Source of the DNA: Zanthoxylum bungeanum
Taxonomy: Eukaryota; Streptophyta; Magnoliopsida; Sapindales; Rutaceae
Direction of reading: 5' to 3'
DNA length: 64,000 bases
Assembly: GCA_019454045.1 (NCBI GenBank)
Contig: SKCR01001840.1
Span: 62,001 to 126,000 of the forward strand
Shown here: in pieces, positions 24,661-37,640 of the stretch
Position numbering within the stretch: position 1 is the first letter of the stretch
How the letters are laid out: every line of letters begins with the position of its first letter
Program-made: the position numbers and the translations under genes
Notes under the pieces: generated by a model
Told to the model about the DNA's origin: nothing
The model's input: the letters and a program-made list of their open reading frames with translations, nothing else
Database searches by the model: none

Positions 24661-26592
24661 TTGGAAGGTACCAAACTTGAACCCAAATCGGATAAATGCC
24701 TAGTTTTAGGATATCATAGGGAAACCAAAGGATATTACTTCTATCACCCACAAGAGAACAAAGTATTTGTTGCTCTACATGCGGTTTTCCTTGAGAAGGA
24801 ATTCCTAAATGCAGTGATAAGTGTGAGGAAAGTAGAACTCGATGAAAATCGGAGTGATACTGTTCCTGGCACTGAATCCTTAATCGAACATGAACAGTCC
24901 ATCAGAGATGAGACTGTACCACAATCTTCGAATACACAAGGACCGCGTAGGTCGGAGAGAGTCAGAAAACAACCTGAGAGGTATGGGTTTCTGATCTCAC
25001 CTCATGTGGATATTAATCTTATTGAGGAAGATGAGCCAGCTACGTATGAGGAAGCGATACAAGGTATCGACTCCGGTTTTTGGCAAGATGCCATGAATTA
25101 AGAAATGGATTCCATGTATACCAACCAAGTTTGGACACTGGTTGATGCACTAAAAGGCGTAAAGCCTATTGGATGCAAATGGGTCTTCAAGAAGAAGACT
25201 GACATGGATGGCAACGTACAAACATACAAAGCTAGGCTATCAACGACATGGTGTCGATTACGACGAAACTTTTTCACCAGTTGCCATGATTAAATCCATT
25301 AGGATAATGCTTGCTATTGCTGCATATTTCGATTACGAGATATGGCAGATGGACGTCAAAACTGCTTCCCTTAACGGAAACCTTTTGGAGGATCTTTATA
25401 TGCAACAGCCTGACAGTTTTATCGTACCAAAACTTGCAAACAAGGTTTGTAAGTTAAATCGATCCATTTATGGATTGAAGCAATCATCGCGTTCTTGGAA
25501 CCAACATTTTGATGAGATCATAAAAGAATATGATTTCGTTCAAAACGAAGATGATCCTTGTGTATATAAGAAGGTTAGTGGGAGCGCACTGATATTCATT
25601 GTCCTTTACGTTGATGATGTATTGCTTATTGGCAATGACATTCCCATGTTAACATCGGTGAAAGCTTGGCTTTCATTAAAATTCTCCATGAAGGATCTGG
25701 GAGAAGCAGCCTTTATTCTAGGAATAAAGATCTACCGGGATAGATCTAGAAAGCTGCTTGGACTCTCCCAGATTATGTACAGTGAAAAAATGTTGAAGAG
25801 ATTCAACATGGATCAGTCCAAGATGGGACTGTTGCTAGTGTCACATGGCGTCACTATATCTAAGGACATGTGTCCTAAAACTCAAGATGAGAGAGACAAC
25901 ATGAGCGGATACCGTTCGCCTCGGCAGTCGGATCGATCATGTATGCCATGATATGTACACGACCTGATGTCTCGTATGCTTTGAGCATGTGTAATCACTA
26001 TCAGGCCGATCTAGGTGATAGTCACTGGATGGCGGTTAAAAATATCCTTAAGTATCTTAGACGAACTAAGGATGCTTTCTTAATCTATGGAGATGGAGAA
26101 CTTGAGGTAACTGGGTATACCGATGCAAGTTTCCAAACCGATAAAGACGACTGCAAGTCACAATCCGGGTACATATTTTGTTTGAATAACGGAGCAGTAA
26201 GCTGGAAATCTTCCAAGCAAGAGACTGTTGCCGATTCAACAACAGAAGCAGAGTATATTGCTGCAGCTGAAGCAGCAAAAGAGGCAGTTTGGATCCGTAA
26301 ATTCCTAATTGGATTAGGAGTAGTTCCGTTAGCAGCTGAGCCCGTTCCATTGTATTGTGACAATAACGGGGCTATAATGTAGGCTAAGGAACCGCGGTCT
26401 CATCAACGATCCAAGCATGTTCTTCGACGTTTCCATCTGATTCGTGAGATCATACATCGTGGCAATGTGAAGATCGAGAAGGTCGCATCAAAGGACAACA
26501 TTGCAGATCCGCTGACGAAAGCTATTTCTCAGCAAAAGTTTGACCGACATGTACATAGTTCAGGTATTAGATGCTTGAGTGACTGGGTATAG
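24661..26592 (+). pseudogene. Copia reverse transcriptase and RNase H of K3
   Basis: These domains make and clear the cDNA. The frame is open 24661-25101, ending at a TAA after the A-M-N residues. The RT core follows at 25105-25951: K-W-V-F-K, then a 17-bp deletion near 25239 that removes the V-A-K-G-Y-R stretch seen in K2 and shifts frame, S-P-V-A-M-I-K-S, D-V-K-T-A, and the catalytic Y-V-D-D at 25607-25618. RNase H at 25939-26592 shows Y-T-D-A-S, T-T-E-A-E-Y and C-D-N-N-G-A, with a TAG at 26380-26382 where K2 has CAG. The polyprotein would end at TAG 26590-26592, just before the purine tract. Confidence 0.94.
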
Positions 26593-26595
26593 GCC

Positions 26596-26605
26596 AAGTG
26601 GGAGA
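26596..26605 (+). other. Polypurine tract of K3
   Basis: AAGTGGGAGA, directly upstream of the 3' LTR, as in K1 and K2. Confidence 0.88.
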
Positions 26606-26606
26606 T

Positions 26607-27653
26607 TGTTAGACAATTATGACCCATATCGTCACTATTTGTAAAAGACATTGTGGTTTTTGTACAAATTAACTATGTAGCAATGGAAATTGCATTTTAT
26701 CATTTTGTAATTTGATTACTTAAATATATAAATGATAAAAGTCCCTATGATTAGTTCCAGATTATAAGATATGAGACAGTATCAATCCATAAAGGTTTAA
26801 TCATTAAATATCCCTAGTCGTAGTATTATCGAGACTGGACATCGATAATGCGGAATAGACTAGTATTGCACTTGTGCGTGTTATGGAAGCATAACGGCAT
26901 AGTTCTCATATATTTAAGTATTGGATAGTTATGCAAGTGTGATAGGAGGTTGCGTTTACCGATGGTATAGAAATAGCTTCGCTCTGGATAGACCCTGTAG
27001 AATCTCATTGGTAGTATGACTATGTGTCTATTGGAATCTGCATCAGGGTAGGTGTATTTGGTCTTAGCCTGAGACTTGCATCGCTAGTACTTGCGACAAT
27101 CAATACACTTTGGTTTTGGTCGTCTAGGACTTTAACAGGTTATGTGTACGCCTCTTCTGGGTTTATTGAGAATCATAGTGTATTAGGTGTGATGTCAAGA
27201 TGGAAGTATCACTTCAGTCATATGGAGATGATGATCACGCAGGGATACAGAACTGGTACTCTAAATGGTTGCAACCATCGGGATAATATGACATGGTCAT
27301 GATTATTCGATTAAAGAGACTAGTTGTTTGTAATCCGATATATGCTTCATACGGGGCAGACACTATTCCAGCCCCAAGCCTTGCATGTGACATCCGATAC
27401 TAGATCGCAATACGCAATACGCATTACGCAATACTATGTATACTACGCCTGATATAGATTATATATTCCATTAAGATTATTTCTGGAGAATTGGTTAGGC
27501 ATGGTGTTTTGCTAGAAGCCAACCATGTCTCGTAAATTGGTAAAAACATAGTACGAGGTACGTACGTGTTGGGATAGTCCGATGACCGGATTTACTGCCA
27601 ACATATCCAGGGATCTCTTGGGTCGCTTCCTGAAGATTCACCGATGACGTATG
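26607..27653 (+). repeat. 3' LTR of K3, left part
   Basis: It starts TGTTAGACAATTATG and runs to GATGACGTATG, where T1 is inserted. GTATG (27649-27653) is repeated at 40896-40900. Confidence 0.93.
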
Positions 27654-29774
27654 TGTAGGCACTGCATTTTTGCATATAAGTCCCGATGATGAGTCTCACA
27701 TGGAGACACTACCTCTTTAATTGTGGAAGCCGCGGGAAACGGACGTCGGAAGGGAGGAGTCAAGAATTGACATTTCTGTTGGATTTAATTCGCTGGATTA
27801 GCTTCGGGTTCGCTTGTTGGACCTCTGTTTCAAAACATACCCTTAGCCCAAACCCCCAAAAACCACACACCAAGCCCACACTTCACCAAAACCACACGCC
27901 CAAGCCCGTTAAATCACTTCCCTAAAAAATCCACACATTAAACAATCAAACCAAATCACCTTCCAAAATTAAATTAAATCTCATTCCAAAATTAAATAAA
28001 TCCCCTTCCTAAATTAAAGAAATCTCATCAAATATTTTCCTAATCCACTTAAAATACATTCCCTAATTAAAAGATACAAATCAAATAATATCCCACTAAA
28101 GAGAAAAAATCAAAATTAAATTAAAACACTTCCCTAATTAAAAGATTTTCCTTATCACATAATAATTAAAAAAATATCTCGTAATTAATACACAAATCCT
28201 TTCCCTATTCACACAAGGTAAACCCATCCCTTTGCCTATAAAAAGAACCTCTCACCAACATTAAAAGCCCTAGCTCAAATCTCACAAAGATATATAAAGA
28301 AAATAACTCAGCTTATACACACAATTACTCTAGCTCATTCATCTTAATAACACATCAAATAAACCCTAGCTTTCGGCCCTTCTCTCTTCTTTCCCATGCA
28401 TCTCACGTATCTCTCAAACAAATAAACCCACGTACGCCCTTTCTCTCTCTGGAACCTCCCTCAGCCCCTCACCTCTCTCCATCCACTCTCGGCAATCCAC
28501 TCACGTAATTTGCCTCCACGAGCCTGCTCCACACGTTGCAGCCCACCAACACGTCAACAGCCCATAGCCCCACAAACATTCAGCCACTCACAATACACAC
28601 TCATAACACATAAGCCACATAGCCTCACGCACATTAGCCTCAACTCACGCAAAACAGACCTGCAAACACCCAGTCCACGCAAATCACCACCATATAAACA
28701 ACAGCCATTCACAGCCCCTTTATAGTCGCATACAGCCCTTGCAAAACACAACCTAAAACTGTCGAAAACTGCCCAGAAAACTTTCCAGAAAATTACCAAA
28801 AAATAGTGACCATAAAATACAACACAAACAGCAGCGAAACGGAGTGAAAACATCAGCCCAAACAGTGAAACAACGAGGAAAAAACGTTGGATTAGTGAAC
28901 CAGGAAAGTTGCGGAATATCAACCCTTCCGACGGCCGTGTAACGCGCTTTCGAGAGACGACATAAGAGGTTAGACCTGAGGGCACCTTCTTTATTTATTA
29001 TTCTTCGTTTTTTATTTATTTTAATATATTATCGCATGAGAGTCGTTTGTTGATGCATGATGTGAATTCCGGGTGAACGAAATGCGTGTTCTCTTTTATA
29101 GTATATCGGATGGAAACTCGAACGTAAATTCCGTAGCCGATTCCGAATGGACGGTATTGCGGTTTGCACTCAGGATACAATGCCATGTACCACTTAAGAG
29201 ACTCACGTATTTCGTTTCATCCAAACATGTATGCGAGCATGATTTAGTCTAGTATGTTATTTATTCTTTTTAAGCATGATTTAGTCTAGTATGTTATTTA
29301 TTTTTAAACATGATTTAGTTGTTTATTTTTAAAGCATGAGTAGTTATTTGTTTTGCGTTTGGAATTTGCATTAAGTTTATGTTGTTGTTTGCTTTTCACA
29401 TTATATAATTGAAATATATTCATGAGATTGCTGTGTGTTATGAGGACTTACTTTCCAAGCATGCAAACTTAGACATAGGATTTATCCTTATGAACATGAA
29501 CTAGATATAGGTTGTTCTTGAGCATGTTGCGTAGATTCGGTTAAGATATTGCACAAATCACATCATTACAAGTGGCATAAGTAAGGGACCATTCCGAACC
29601 CAACAGGTTCGAAGTCTTCCCTTGCGAGGGGTGAGTGCGGCCTTAAACCTTTGTCCCGGTTCACACCGGGTGGCGACTCCATGTTATTTCTCCGGTTTAG
29701 TTCCCCGTGAGCTATTCCGTACTCTCAACTAGGCCGCGAGCCTAGAATAGCATCGTCAAGTTCTGTGTCCTACA
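27654..29774 (+). repeat. 5' LTR of T1
   Basis: 2121 bp, TGTAGGCACTGC to GTGTCCTACA. A TATA box is at 28237 with a CT-rich leader after it. Only a few percent of bases differ by eye from the 3' LTR, so T1 is younger than its host LTR. The open frames inside (for example 27686-27925 and 28554-28985 minus) lack any domain and are not called genes. Confidence 0.92.
28237..28244 (+). promoter_or_regulatory. TATA box of T1 5' LTR
   Basis: TATAAAAA in GCCTATAAAAAGAACC. The same box is present at 39331 in the 3' LTR. Confidence 0.6.
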
Positions 29775-29777
29775 GTC

Positions 29778-29791
29778 TGGCGACTCCACTG
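29778..29791 (+). other. Primer-binding site of T1, cut by Ks1
   Basis: TGGCGACTCCACTG lies three bases after the LTR. The remaining GGGGA is at 31292, after solo LTR Ks1 and its duplicated CACTG. This PBS type is common in Ogre/Tat-like elements and was reported for tRNA-Arg priming. I cannot confirm the tRNA here. Confidence 0.75.
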
Positions 29792-31286
29792 TGTTGTACA
29801 GATCACAGTGTTGTTGTACAAATTAACTATGTGAAAAATGAGATTGCACTCTTATCATTTGTGATTAGATCACCTAGATATATAAATGATAGAAGGTCCA
29901 TGTGATTGTTCCTGGATTGAGAAAGATATGAGACAATATCAATCCACGAAGGATAAATCATTAAACATCCCTAGTCAGAGCATTATCGAGATTGGACATC
30001 GATGAATGCGTAAAAGACTAGTATTACACTTGTGCGCGTTGTGAGGGCACAATGGCATAGTTCTCATATATTTGGGTATAGGATACTCATGCAAGTGTAA
30101 TAGGAGGTTGTGTTTCACCGATGGTACGGGAAAAAGCTTCGCTATGGATAAGACCTCCTCGGAATTCCATTGGTAGTATGACTATGTGTCTATGGAAGTC
30201 CGAAATCAGGGTAGGTGTATTTGGTCTTAACCTGAGACTTGCACCGCTAATGCCTACGACAATCAATATACTTTGGTTGAGGTCGTCCAGGGCTTAACCG
30301 GTTTCTATGTACGCCAATTCTGGGTATATCGAGAATCGTAGTGGTTGGGTGTGATGTCAAGACGGAAGTGTCACTCCAGTCATATGGAGTTGATAATCGC
30401 GCAGGGATACAGAACTGGCTCTCTAAATAACGTTGCAACCGTCGGGATAATATGACTTGGTCATGATTATCCGATATTAAAGAGACTAGTTGCTAGTAAT
30501 TCGATTTATGCTTCGTACAGGGCAGACACTGTACCAGCCCCAGGCCTCGCATGTGATCATCCGATACTGGACAAAAATACGCAATACTACGTATACTACG
30601 CCTGATACAGATCCTTTAGAATTCGAGTGCGGCAAGTCAAATCAAGCGTCAAATCGCTAGTCGCATCAAGCGTCAAATCATTAGTCACTTTGAGTGGTGT
30701 GACAACTTATCACTTGATTTGATTGATTGATATGAGTTGATGTTTGAGTGTTTGACACTCAAATGTGAGTTGTTGTATTAATTAAAAAGCCTATTTACCT
30801 TTATTTGATATAGGTATTTTACTTTTAATTATTAATGGTATTAGATACACATTTGAAACATAACTCTTACAACTTCTTCTCTCTCTCATTTCTCTTCATC
30901 CTCACGCCCTTAGGGCTGCACATTTCTTCTTCTGCCAAAGTAGTGAACTGACGTGGATTGAAGAGGAAAAAGAGAAGCAAGTGTGATTTTGTGGCAAAAT
31001 CGAGAGTTCTAGCACACTCCGGGATCAATGCGAAGGTGATAGGGAAGTCCACCCATGATCCGAGAATCGTTTCGCAAAACTTGGAGCTTGATTCTTGGTG
31101 ATCAAAACCGAAACCAGTGAGCAAATTCACTGCACTGCCGTGAGCAGTCCACTGCCGAGCAGATTTCGTTTTTGTTGCCTCCGCGTCGCTCAACCGCTCG
31201 ATGTAAGTATTCCGCAACTTCCTCGAATGTATTCACACATGTTCATGCTTGATTTATGATCATTGGGACCTAGATAATCTCTAACA
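29792..31286 (+). mobile_element. Solo LTR Ks1 of copia family K, inside the T1 PBS
   Basis: It starts TGTTGTACAG and ends TCTCTAACA, with TSD CACTG (29787-29791 and 31287-31291). Compared with Ks4 it lacks about 30 bp just after its start and about 550 bp in the middle (junction near 30610), hence 1495 bp. GTAAGT is kept at 31203-31208. Confidence 0.9.
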
Positions 31287-31291
31287 CACTG

Positions 31292-32086
31292 GGGATAGAG
31301 AATCGGCCCCGAAATAACGTCTTGTAATGATTATGATTTGTGCTTTAGTTAATCGTGTCTATAGTAGGTTGAAGGGGTTTAATCAAAGGCATTGTTAAGG
31401 CTAGGTGATGGTTTAATGTCTTCCTTCATTCACTACCTTTCTATAAGGAAAAGCTGTGATGGCACCTCGGTAGTCATTACCCTTAGCTCGTTGTGACAGA
31501 CTAATTTGGAGGACTTGTTGTTTATTCTTGTCACCAATGCGATAAGAGCCTAAGAGACTTGGGTATTTAAAAGAGTTCGCTCCACCCTCTCTCTGGGGAA
31601 TCTATAATGGGAAATCCATTTGATAGTCAGTCATACACCATAACTCGTTGGCACGTACCTTAAGGTATAAAAAAGGTGCACTCACTTGGTCGCTCGAACC
31701 CTTGAGTGAGGAGTCCTAGTTGTGGGCAATCCTTCGTCAGCGAGAGCCTTTATCCGCACTCCCGTAAACCCACGTGTGAACTTTAGTCGTAGAATTAGTA
31801 GAAGTTATTTTTTATGTTTATGTTTTGGACCGTCGTCATTTGGATCCAGTTGGACCTTTTGTCATGAGGTATGGGCTTGTTGGGCCATTTAAACTGGGAC
31901 GAGTCTGTGCTTTATGGAAATTGGGCCAAAAGCTTCTAAAATGCCCATGGGCCATTTCGTGTTTAGGCCTCTTATCATTTGAAGTTGGTTAGCCATGTTA
32001 TCGCAAAAGTGTAAACTTGTTGGGCCTTTTTAACTGGGACAAGTTTGCACCACGCAATAGTATGATTGAATACTTTAAAATAATAA
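31292..32086 (+). other. T1 leader, no gene seen
   Basis: It begins with the rest of the PBS (GGGGATAG). No frame of note and no gag motif. A loose local duplication of CTTGTTGGGCC...TAACTGGGAC is present near 31878 and 32013. Confidence 0.6.
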
Positions 32087-33809
32087 TGTTGGTGTTTGCT
32101 AAGGTCCCAAGATCATTAAACAAGCATGAAACAAGTGCGAATACAACAAGGGAGTTGTGGAATACTCACATCGATTGGTTGAGCGACGCGCGAGGCAACA
32201 AAAATCTTCACTGCCTTCCTTACTGCTCACGGCAAACTGCAGTTTTGGCCTCCAAGGATTCGGCTTTGGATCATCTTCATCAAGCTCCAAGCTTCGTCAA
32301 ATGATTCCCGGCTCATGGGTGGACTTCCCTATCACCTTCGCATGATTCTCTTGAAAAATCATCACTCTTGCTTCCTTAGCTCACGGTTTCTCCCCAAAAA
32401 AAACCAGTGAAGAATTGGGTCCAAGACCGTGAAGGAGAGATGAAGGAGTTTTGGCTCCAAAAAGAAAAGAGAGAGATGGAAATGTGTTGTCTAATTTTGG
32501 TAATTAATTTCTAAAACATATAACAAAATTTTGCTTTAAAAAGTCAAACAATCAAAGCCTTAAATGCCAACCACCAACATCAATCAATCAATCCATCAAT
32601 CAATCAAATCAAGTGACAAGTTGTCACATCACTCAAAGTGACTAATGATTTGACGCTTGATGCGACTAGCGATTTGACGCTTGATTTGACTTGCGTGCCG
32701 CACTCGAATTCGAAATGCGAATGCGCTCATAAATAATCTCGGGCTCGGGTTCGCTAATTCCAAATTAACAAATTTTATGTTGCGTCGTAATTAAATGATT
32801 ATGCCTAGCGAAGTCACTATTAATGTCGCTAATGAATTAATTCTAAATTAATTCGTTCGCCCAAATTAAAATCTAATTTTAATTCCGTGTCGAAATCCAA
32901 TTTCTTATAATATATCGAATATATTATTTAATCGATTAATTCCAAATAACCGTTATCCCTATTTAATTGATATTTTATCCCAGATAAAATATCTCCGCAA
33001 TTAATCCCAGATTAATTTTCTCTCTCATCATATTAATCCCAGATTAATAAAAGTGCGAGTCATACGTCATCGGTGAATCTTCGGGAAGCGACCCATGAGA
33101 TCCCCGGATATGTTGGCAGTAAATTCGGTCGTCGGACTATCCGAACACGTAAGTACCTAGTACTACGTTTGTACCGATTTACAAGACAATGTTGGCTTCT
33201 AGCAAAGCCCCATGCCTACCCAATTCTCCATAAATATCCTTACAGAAATAAAGGATCTATGTCAGGCGTAGTATACGTAGTATTGCGTATGTCAATCCAG
33301 TATCGAATGATCACGTGCTAGGCCTGGGGCTAGCATTGTGTATGCCCCGTACGAAGCACATGTCGGATGTATGGTAACTAGTCTCTATAATCGGATGAAC
33401 CTGACCATGTCATTTTATCTTGATGACTGCAGTACTTAAAAGTACTAGTACCGTATCCTTCGTGACCATCATCTCCATATGATTGGAGTGACACTTCCGT
33501 CTTGACATCACACCCAACACACTACGATTCTCAATATACCCTACATAGGCGTACACAGAACCTGTTAAAGCCCTGGACGACCGCAACCAAAGTATATTGA
33601 TTGTCGCAATTATTAGCGGTGCAAGTCTCAGGTTAAGACCAAATACACCTACCCTGATTTCGGACTTCCATAGACACATAGTCATACTACCAATGGAATT
33701 ACGAGGGGGTCTATCCAGAGCGAAGTTGTTTCCCGTACCATCGGTAAAACACAACCTCATATACACTTGCATGAGTATCCTATACCCAAATATATTAGAA
33801 CTATGCCGT

Positions 33810-34551
33810 TAGACCCGGCCGGCGGTTCTGTTCCGGTTCGAAACCGAACCGGCCGGTTTCCGGTTCCACAAGTGTGGAATCGGAACCAAACTGGTTAATT
33901 CCGGTTCGGTTCCGGTTCCACACTTAAGTGGAACCGGAACCGTTAAACCGTAAACCGAACCGGTTGGTTCCGGTTAGGTTACCGTTTTTTTTTTTTTTTT
34001 TTTAATAATAATTTTAAAAAATAGAAAAAATTCTATAATCGTAATGTTTTTTCAAACCATCAAATCATTTTTATAGAATATTTTTTTATAAAATTCTTTA
34101 ACATAGAATCCTTTTTATAGCCAACTCTTGGCTAGTGCTTTCTTTATATAAGCGATGTGGGATATTTGTTATTTGGCTATTGTGTCCCACATCGCTTAAA
34201 TGAAGAAGTCAATAACCAAGAGTTGGTTATAAAAAAGATGTGGACATTCATGTTTTAGTATTGCAATTTTAAACCTCATTATTATTAATAATAAAAATTG
34301 AGATTTACTTGTGGAACCTTACGATTCAAGTAATTTTTTTTTTTTAATTTCGGTTCCAACCGGAACCGTTACGGTTCCGGTTGGAACTGCTGGAACCGTT
34401 CGGTTCCAGCGGTTCCAACCGGTTCGGTTAGGTGTGAGAACCCTAACCGAACCGGTCAGGTTCCAGTTCGGTTCCGGAACCGGTTGGAACCGGAACCGTC
34501 CGGTTCCAACCGGTTCGGTTCCGGTTCCGAACCGGAACTTGGCCGGGTCTA
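33810..34551. mobile_element. Non-autonomous hAT DNA transposon
   Basis: 742 bp with terminal inverted repeats beginning TAGACCCGGCC at both ends and a perfect 8-bp TSD, TATGCCGT (33802-33809 and 34552-34559). An 8-bp TSD and TA(G) termini are hAT hallmarks. About 170-200 bp at each end is packed with CCGGTTC/GAACCGG words, which are likely subterminal transposase-binding sites. There is no transposase frame. The frames over it are read-through of the GGTTCC repeats. The middle holds a foldback hairpin at 34112-34236. Confidence 0.9.
34112..34236. repeat. Foldback hairpin inside the hAT element
   Basis: Two nested pairs of inverted arms: outer TATAGCCAACTCTTGG with CCAAGAGTTGGTTATA, and inner TAAGCGATGTGGGA (34149-34162) with a perfect partner (34185-34198). 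The loop is about 22 nt. It resembles a MITE core or a small-RNA precursor. Confidence 0.7.
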
Positions 34552-34854
34552 TATGCCGTTGTGCCCTCACAACGCGCACAAGGGTAATACTAGTCTTTTA
34601 CGTATTTATCGATGTCCAATCTCGATAATACTCTGACTAGGGATATTTAATGATTTATCCTTCGTGGATTGATACTGTCTCATATCATTCTCAATTCAGG
34701 AACAAATCACAGGGACCTCCTATCATTTATATATCTTGGTGATCTAATCATAAATGATAAGAGTGCAATATCCTTGTCACATAGTTAATTTGTACAACAA
34801 CACCATGATTTGTACAAATAATGACGCTATGGGTCATAATTGTCCAACAAATAA

Positions 34855-36297
34855 TGGGCTGACTTATATATCTCATAAATCGTACGCATCTCATTCATAT
34901 CATGCATACACGCATCATGTTAACCCTGTGTCTTAAAAGCCATCATAGATATCCGTTGGTTTGAAAAAAAAAGATTTGTCAAGAAGAGTTTAGCAAACAT
35001 GGATATCGAGAAAAGGAAGCCGAGAAACATAAATTTTTACGGCAAGGATAGAAAGACCATGGTGGGCCCGAAGAAAAAGAAAAAAAAAGACAAAAAAAGA
35101 AAAAAAAAAGGGAGAAAAAGACAAAAAAAGACAAAAAAAAAAAAAAGAAAAAAAAACTGTTTGTTTTTAGTTCTTGATAGTTAGACATAAGTCCAATGAT
35201 GAAATCGTTTGCTTTAGGATGAAATCTTAGAAACGATAAACTCTTGATGTGCTTTTATCTGATACTTTGAGTGATTGATCTATGTTAGACTCGTAAGCAC
35301 TTCACTATAGGATCTTAGCGGTGAAAACCTGAGTAGTTGGCAAGGTGACTAGTTGAAGAATTGTAGGTTGGTGAATGACTGTTTGCTTAGATCTCTATCT
35401 TGATTTGCTTATGTTATGATGTGTGGTATGGTTGAAAATGAAAGAAAAGTCTCTAAGGAAAAGAATTGAACCACCTATAACCGATAAGCGTGAAGCTACC
35501 CATGGGCGAGTATTAGGACCACCATGAGGAGAAATGCTACCTTAAAGGGTAGGTGTTGAAAAAAAAAAAAAAGAAAAAAAAATTCAAAATGAAAAAAAAA
35601 AGACAAAATAGAAAGAAAACCATGCCACATTGAGCTCGGGAAAGCAACTACAGGCATAATTGAGACATCTAGGTTGGTTTGACCCATCAATCCCAGTTTT
35701 TTGACGAAATCATTGAGTTGGCTTACCTGGGGATGAATCTGCAAAGGAACCTTTGCGCACACACACTTTGAGTCTGGCTTAGATCATTTATTCAAAGACT
35801 TGGATTTGAGTTGCGTTCAATGTTTTGAAGGTTCTTTGGTTTCAATACTGAGCATTCTTTGAGGATAATAATATGTATAACTATTGAGACTATTTTATAG
35901 CTTGTAATATGGCATGATGATATGGAATGCCACATCACGTGGCTCACCTTGACCTAGTGCAAACAGCGGAGAGCAGAAAGCTAAATCAAGACTGGGGGCC
36001 ACCAGTCTACCACCTCACGAATCAGAGGCGTAATGAGATATTGAGTCATGGACTAAAGGAAACTGAGCAATTACCAGAAGAGAATTGACAGAAAGAAACT
36101 GTATGCGGGCCCCGGGGGCGACCAAAGACAGTTATAGGCGAGAAGCACCGAAGAGCACAAGGAAGACCTAACCCATCGGAATAGGAAACACATTCATGCA
36201 TGCAAGCATACACGTCATATACACGCAATCTTTGTCTTGTTTTTGTTCACAAGTTTTAAAGAAAATGAGATAGCGGCAAATGCAACAGCAACATAGC
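34855..36297 (+). other. T1 internal region, non-coding, with A-rich purine tracts
   Basis: No protein domain is visible. There are long A/G tracts at about 35070-35156 and 35556-35613, which explain the Lys-rich and Phe-rich open frames there. The rest is unremarkable. Confidence 0.6.
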
Positions 36298-36655
36298 ATC
36301 ATCAGTTTGGGGATGAGTCTCAGGGTCGAGGCCCACATCAGCATCAGTTTGGGGATGAGTCCTAGGGCGAGGCCCACATCAACATCAATATCAGTCTAGG
36401 GGCGAGGCCCACATCAGTATCAGTCTAGGGGCGAGGCCCATATCAGCATCAGTTTAGGGATGAGTCCCAGGGTCGAGGCCCACATCAGTTTCAATTTTGG
36501 GGATGAGTCCTAGGGTCGAGGCCCACATCAGCATCAGTTTGGGGATGAGTCCCAGGGTCGAGGCCCATATCAGTATCAGTTTTGGGGATGAGTCACAGGG
36601 CCGAGGCCCACATCATTAGCAGTTTTGGGGATGAGTCCCAAGGTCGAAGCCCATA
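36298..36655. repeat. T1 tandem repeat block 1
   Basis: About nine variable copies of a 40-60 bp unit built on GGGATGAGTCCCAGGGTCGA then GGCCCACATCAG. Confidence 0.85.
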
Positions 36656-36840
36656 ATCAACAGTTTGGGAATAAAGCTCACACTCAGCACGGATCGGGAA
36701 CAAAGCCCAGGGAATAAATCCCACATTCAGTACAACTAGGGAACAAAGCCCACAGTCAACACAGCTCAGGGAATAAAGCCCGCATTCAGTATAACTCATG
36801 AACAAAGCACATAGTCTACACAGTTCGGTAACAAGACCCG
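36656..36840. repeat. T1 tandem repeat block 2
   Basis: About five degenerate copies of a unit containing GGGAATAAAGCCCACA and GGGAACAAAGCCCA. Confidence 0.75.
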
Positions 36841-36942
36841 GGGGTCACAGCACCTCGCCATAAATCTCAACTCAATTCAGGGAACAAGACCCTCATCTCA
36901 ACTCAGTAACGGTTCGGAAATGGACCACTAACACGTCATCAG

Positions 36943-37300
36943 CATGCCGAAAATGGCACTCCGGAAATGGAGCACGGTTAAAAAATGAGCCACATTCTCA
37001 CATAGCACGGTTCGGAAAGGGACCACTACCACAGCAGAAGCCGAAAATGGCGCTCCAAAATGGAGCACACACAACAGATGCCGAAAATGGCACTCCAAAA
37101 TGGAGCACACACAACACATGCCGAAAATGGTGCTCCAAAATGGAGCACACACATCAGATGCCAAAAATGGCGCTCCGAAAATGGAGCATAGTTCGAGAAT
37201 GGACAATCATCACATCAGCGACGCCTCAGAAATGAGGTTTAGCATGCCGAAAATGGCACTCCGAGAATGGAGTACGGTTCGGGAATGGATCACCTCACAG
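36943..37300. repeat. T1 tandem repeat block 3
   Basis: Roughly seven copies of GCCGAAAATGGCACTCC followed by AAAATGGAGCACACAC, near 41-42 bp each in the regular part (37030-37190). Confidence 0.8.
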
Positions 37301-37338
37301 CATGGTTCGAGAACGAATCATCACATCATCAGTTTTAG

Positions 37339-37628
37339 TCTTGCCGGGTATGGCACTCTGGGGGCGAGGCCCACATCATTATCCGTAGCAGTCTTGCCGG
37401 GTATGGCACTCTGGGGCCGAGGCCCACATCATTATCAGTATCAAGTCTGGCCGGGTATGGCACTCTGAGGGCGAGGCCCATATTAGCATCAGTATCAGTC
37501 TTTCCGGGTATGGCACTCTGGGGGCGAGGCCCATATTAGCATCAGTATCAGTTTTTCCGGGTATGGCACTCCGGGTATGGATACATCATGATCATTTTTA
37601 CCGGGTATGGCACTCCGGGTATGGAGAC
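37339..37628. repeat. T1 tandem repeat block 4
   Basis: About six copies of a 50-60 bp unit with GCCGGGTATGGCACTCTGGG and GCGAGGCCCACATCA. Confidence 0.8.
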
Positions 37629-37640
37629 ATCAGCATCAGT

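Larger units (their letters stand above)
32087..34849 (-). mobile_element. Solo LTR Ks2 of copia family K, reversed, split by a hAT element
   Basis: TGTTGG at 32087 to CCAACA at 34849, with perfect TSD AATAA (32082-32086 and 34850-34854). Read on the minus strand it is a full K-family LTR of about 2.0 kb once the hAT element (33810-34551) is removed. The donor-like GTGAGT is kept (minus strand, 32164-32169). Confidence 0.92.

Noticed and set aside
34311..34628. Open frames rich in V, P, G and T on both strands
   Set aside because: Translations of GGTTCC/GAACCGG words in the hAT subterminal region. No transposase motif.
34979..35188. Lys-rich and Phe-rich frames
   Set aside because: Simple A/G-rich tract read on two strands.
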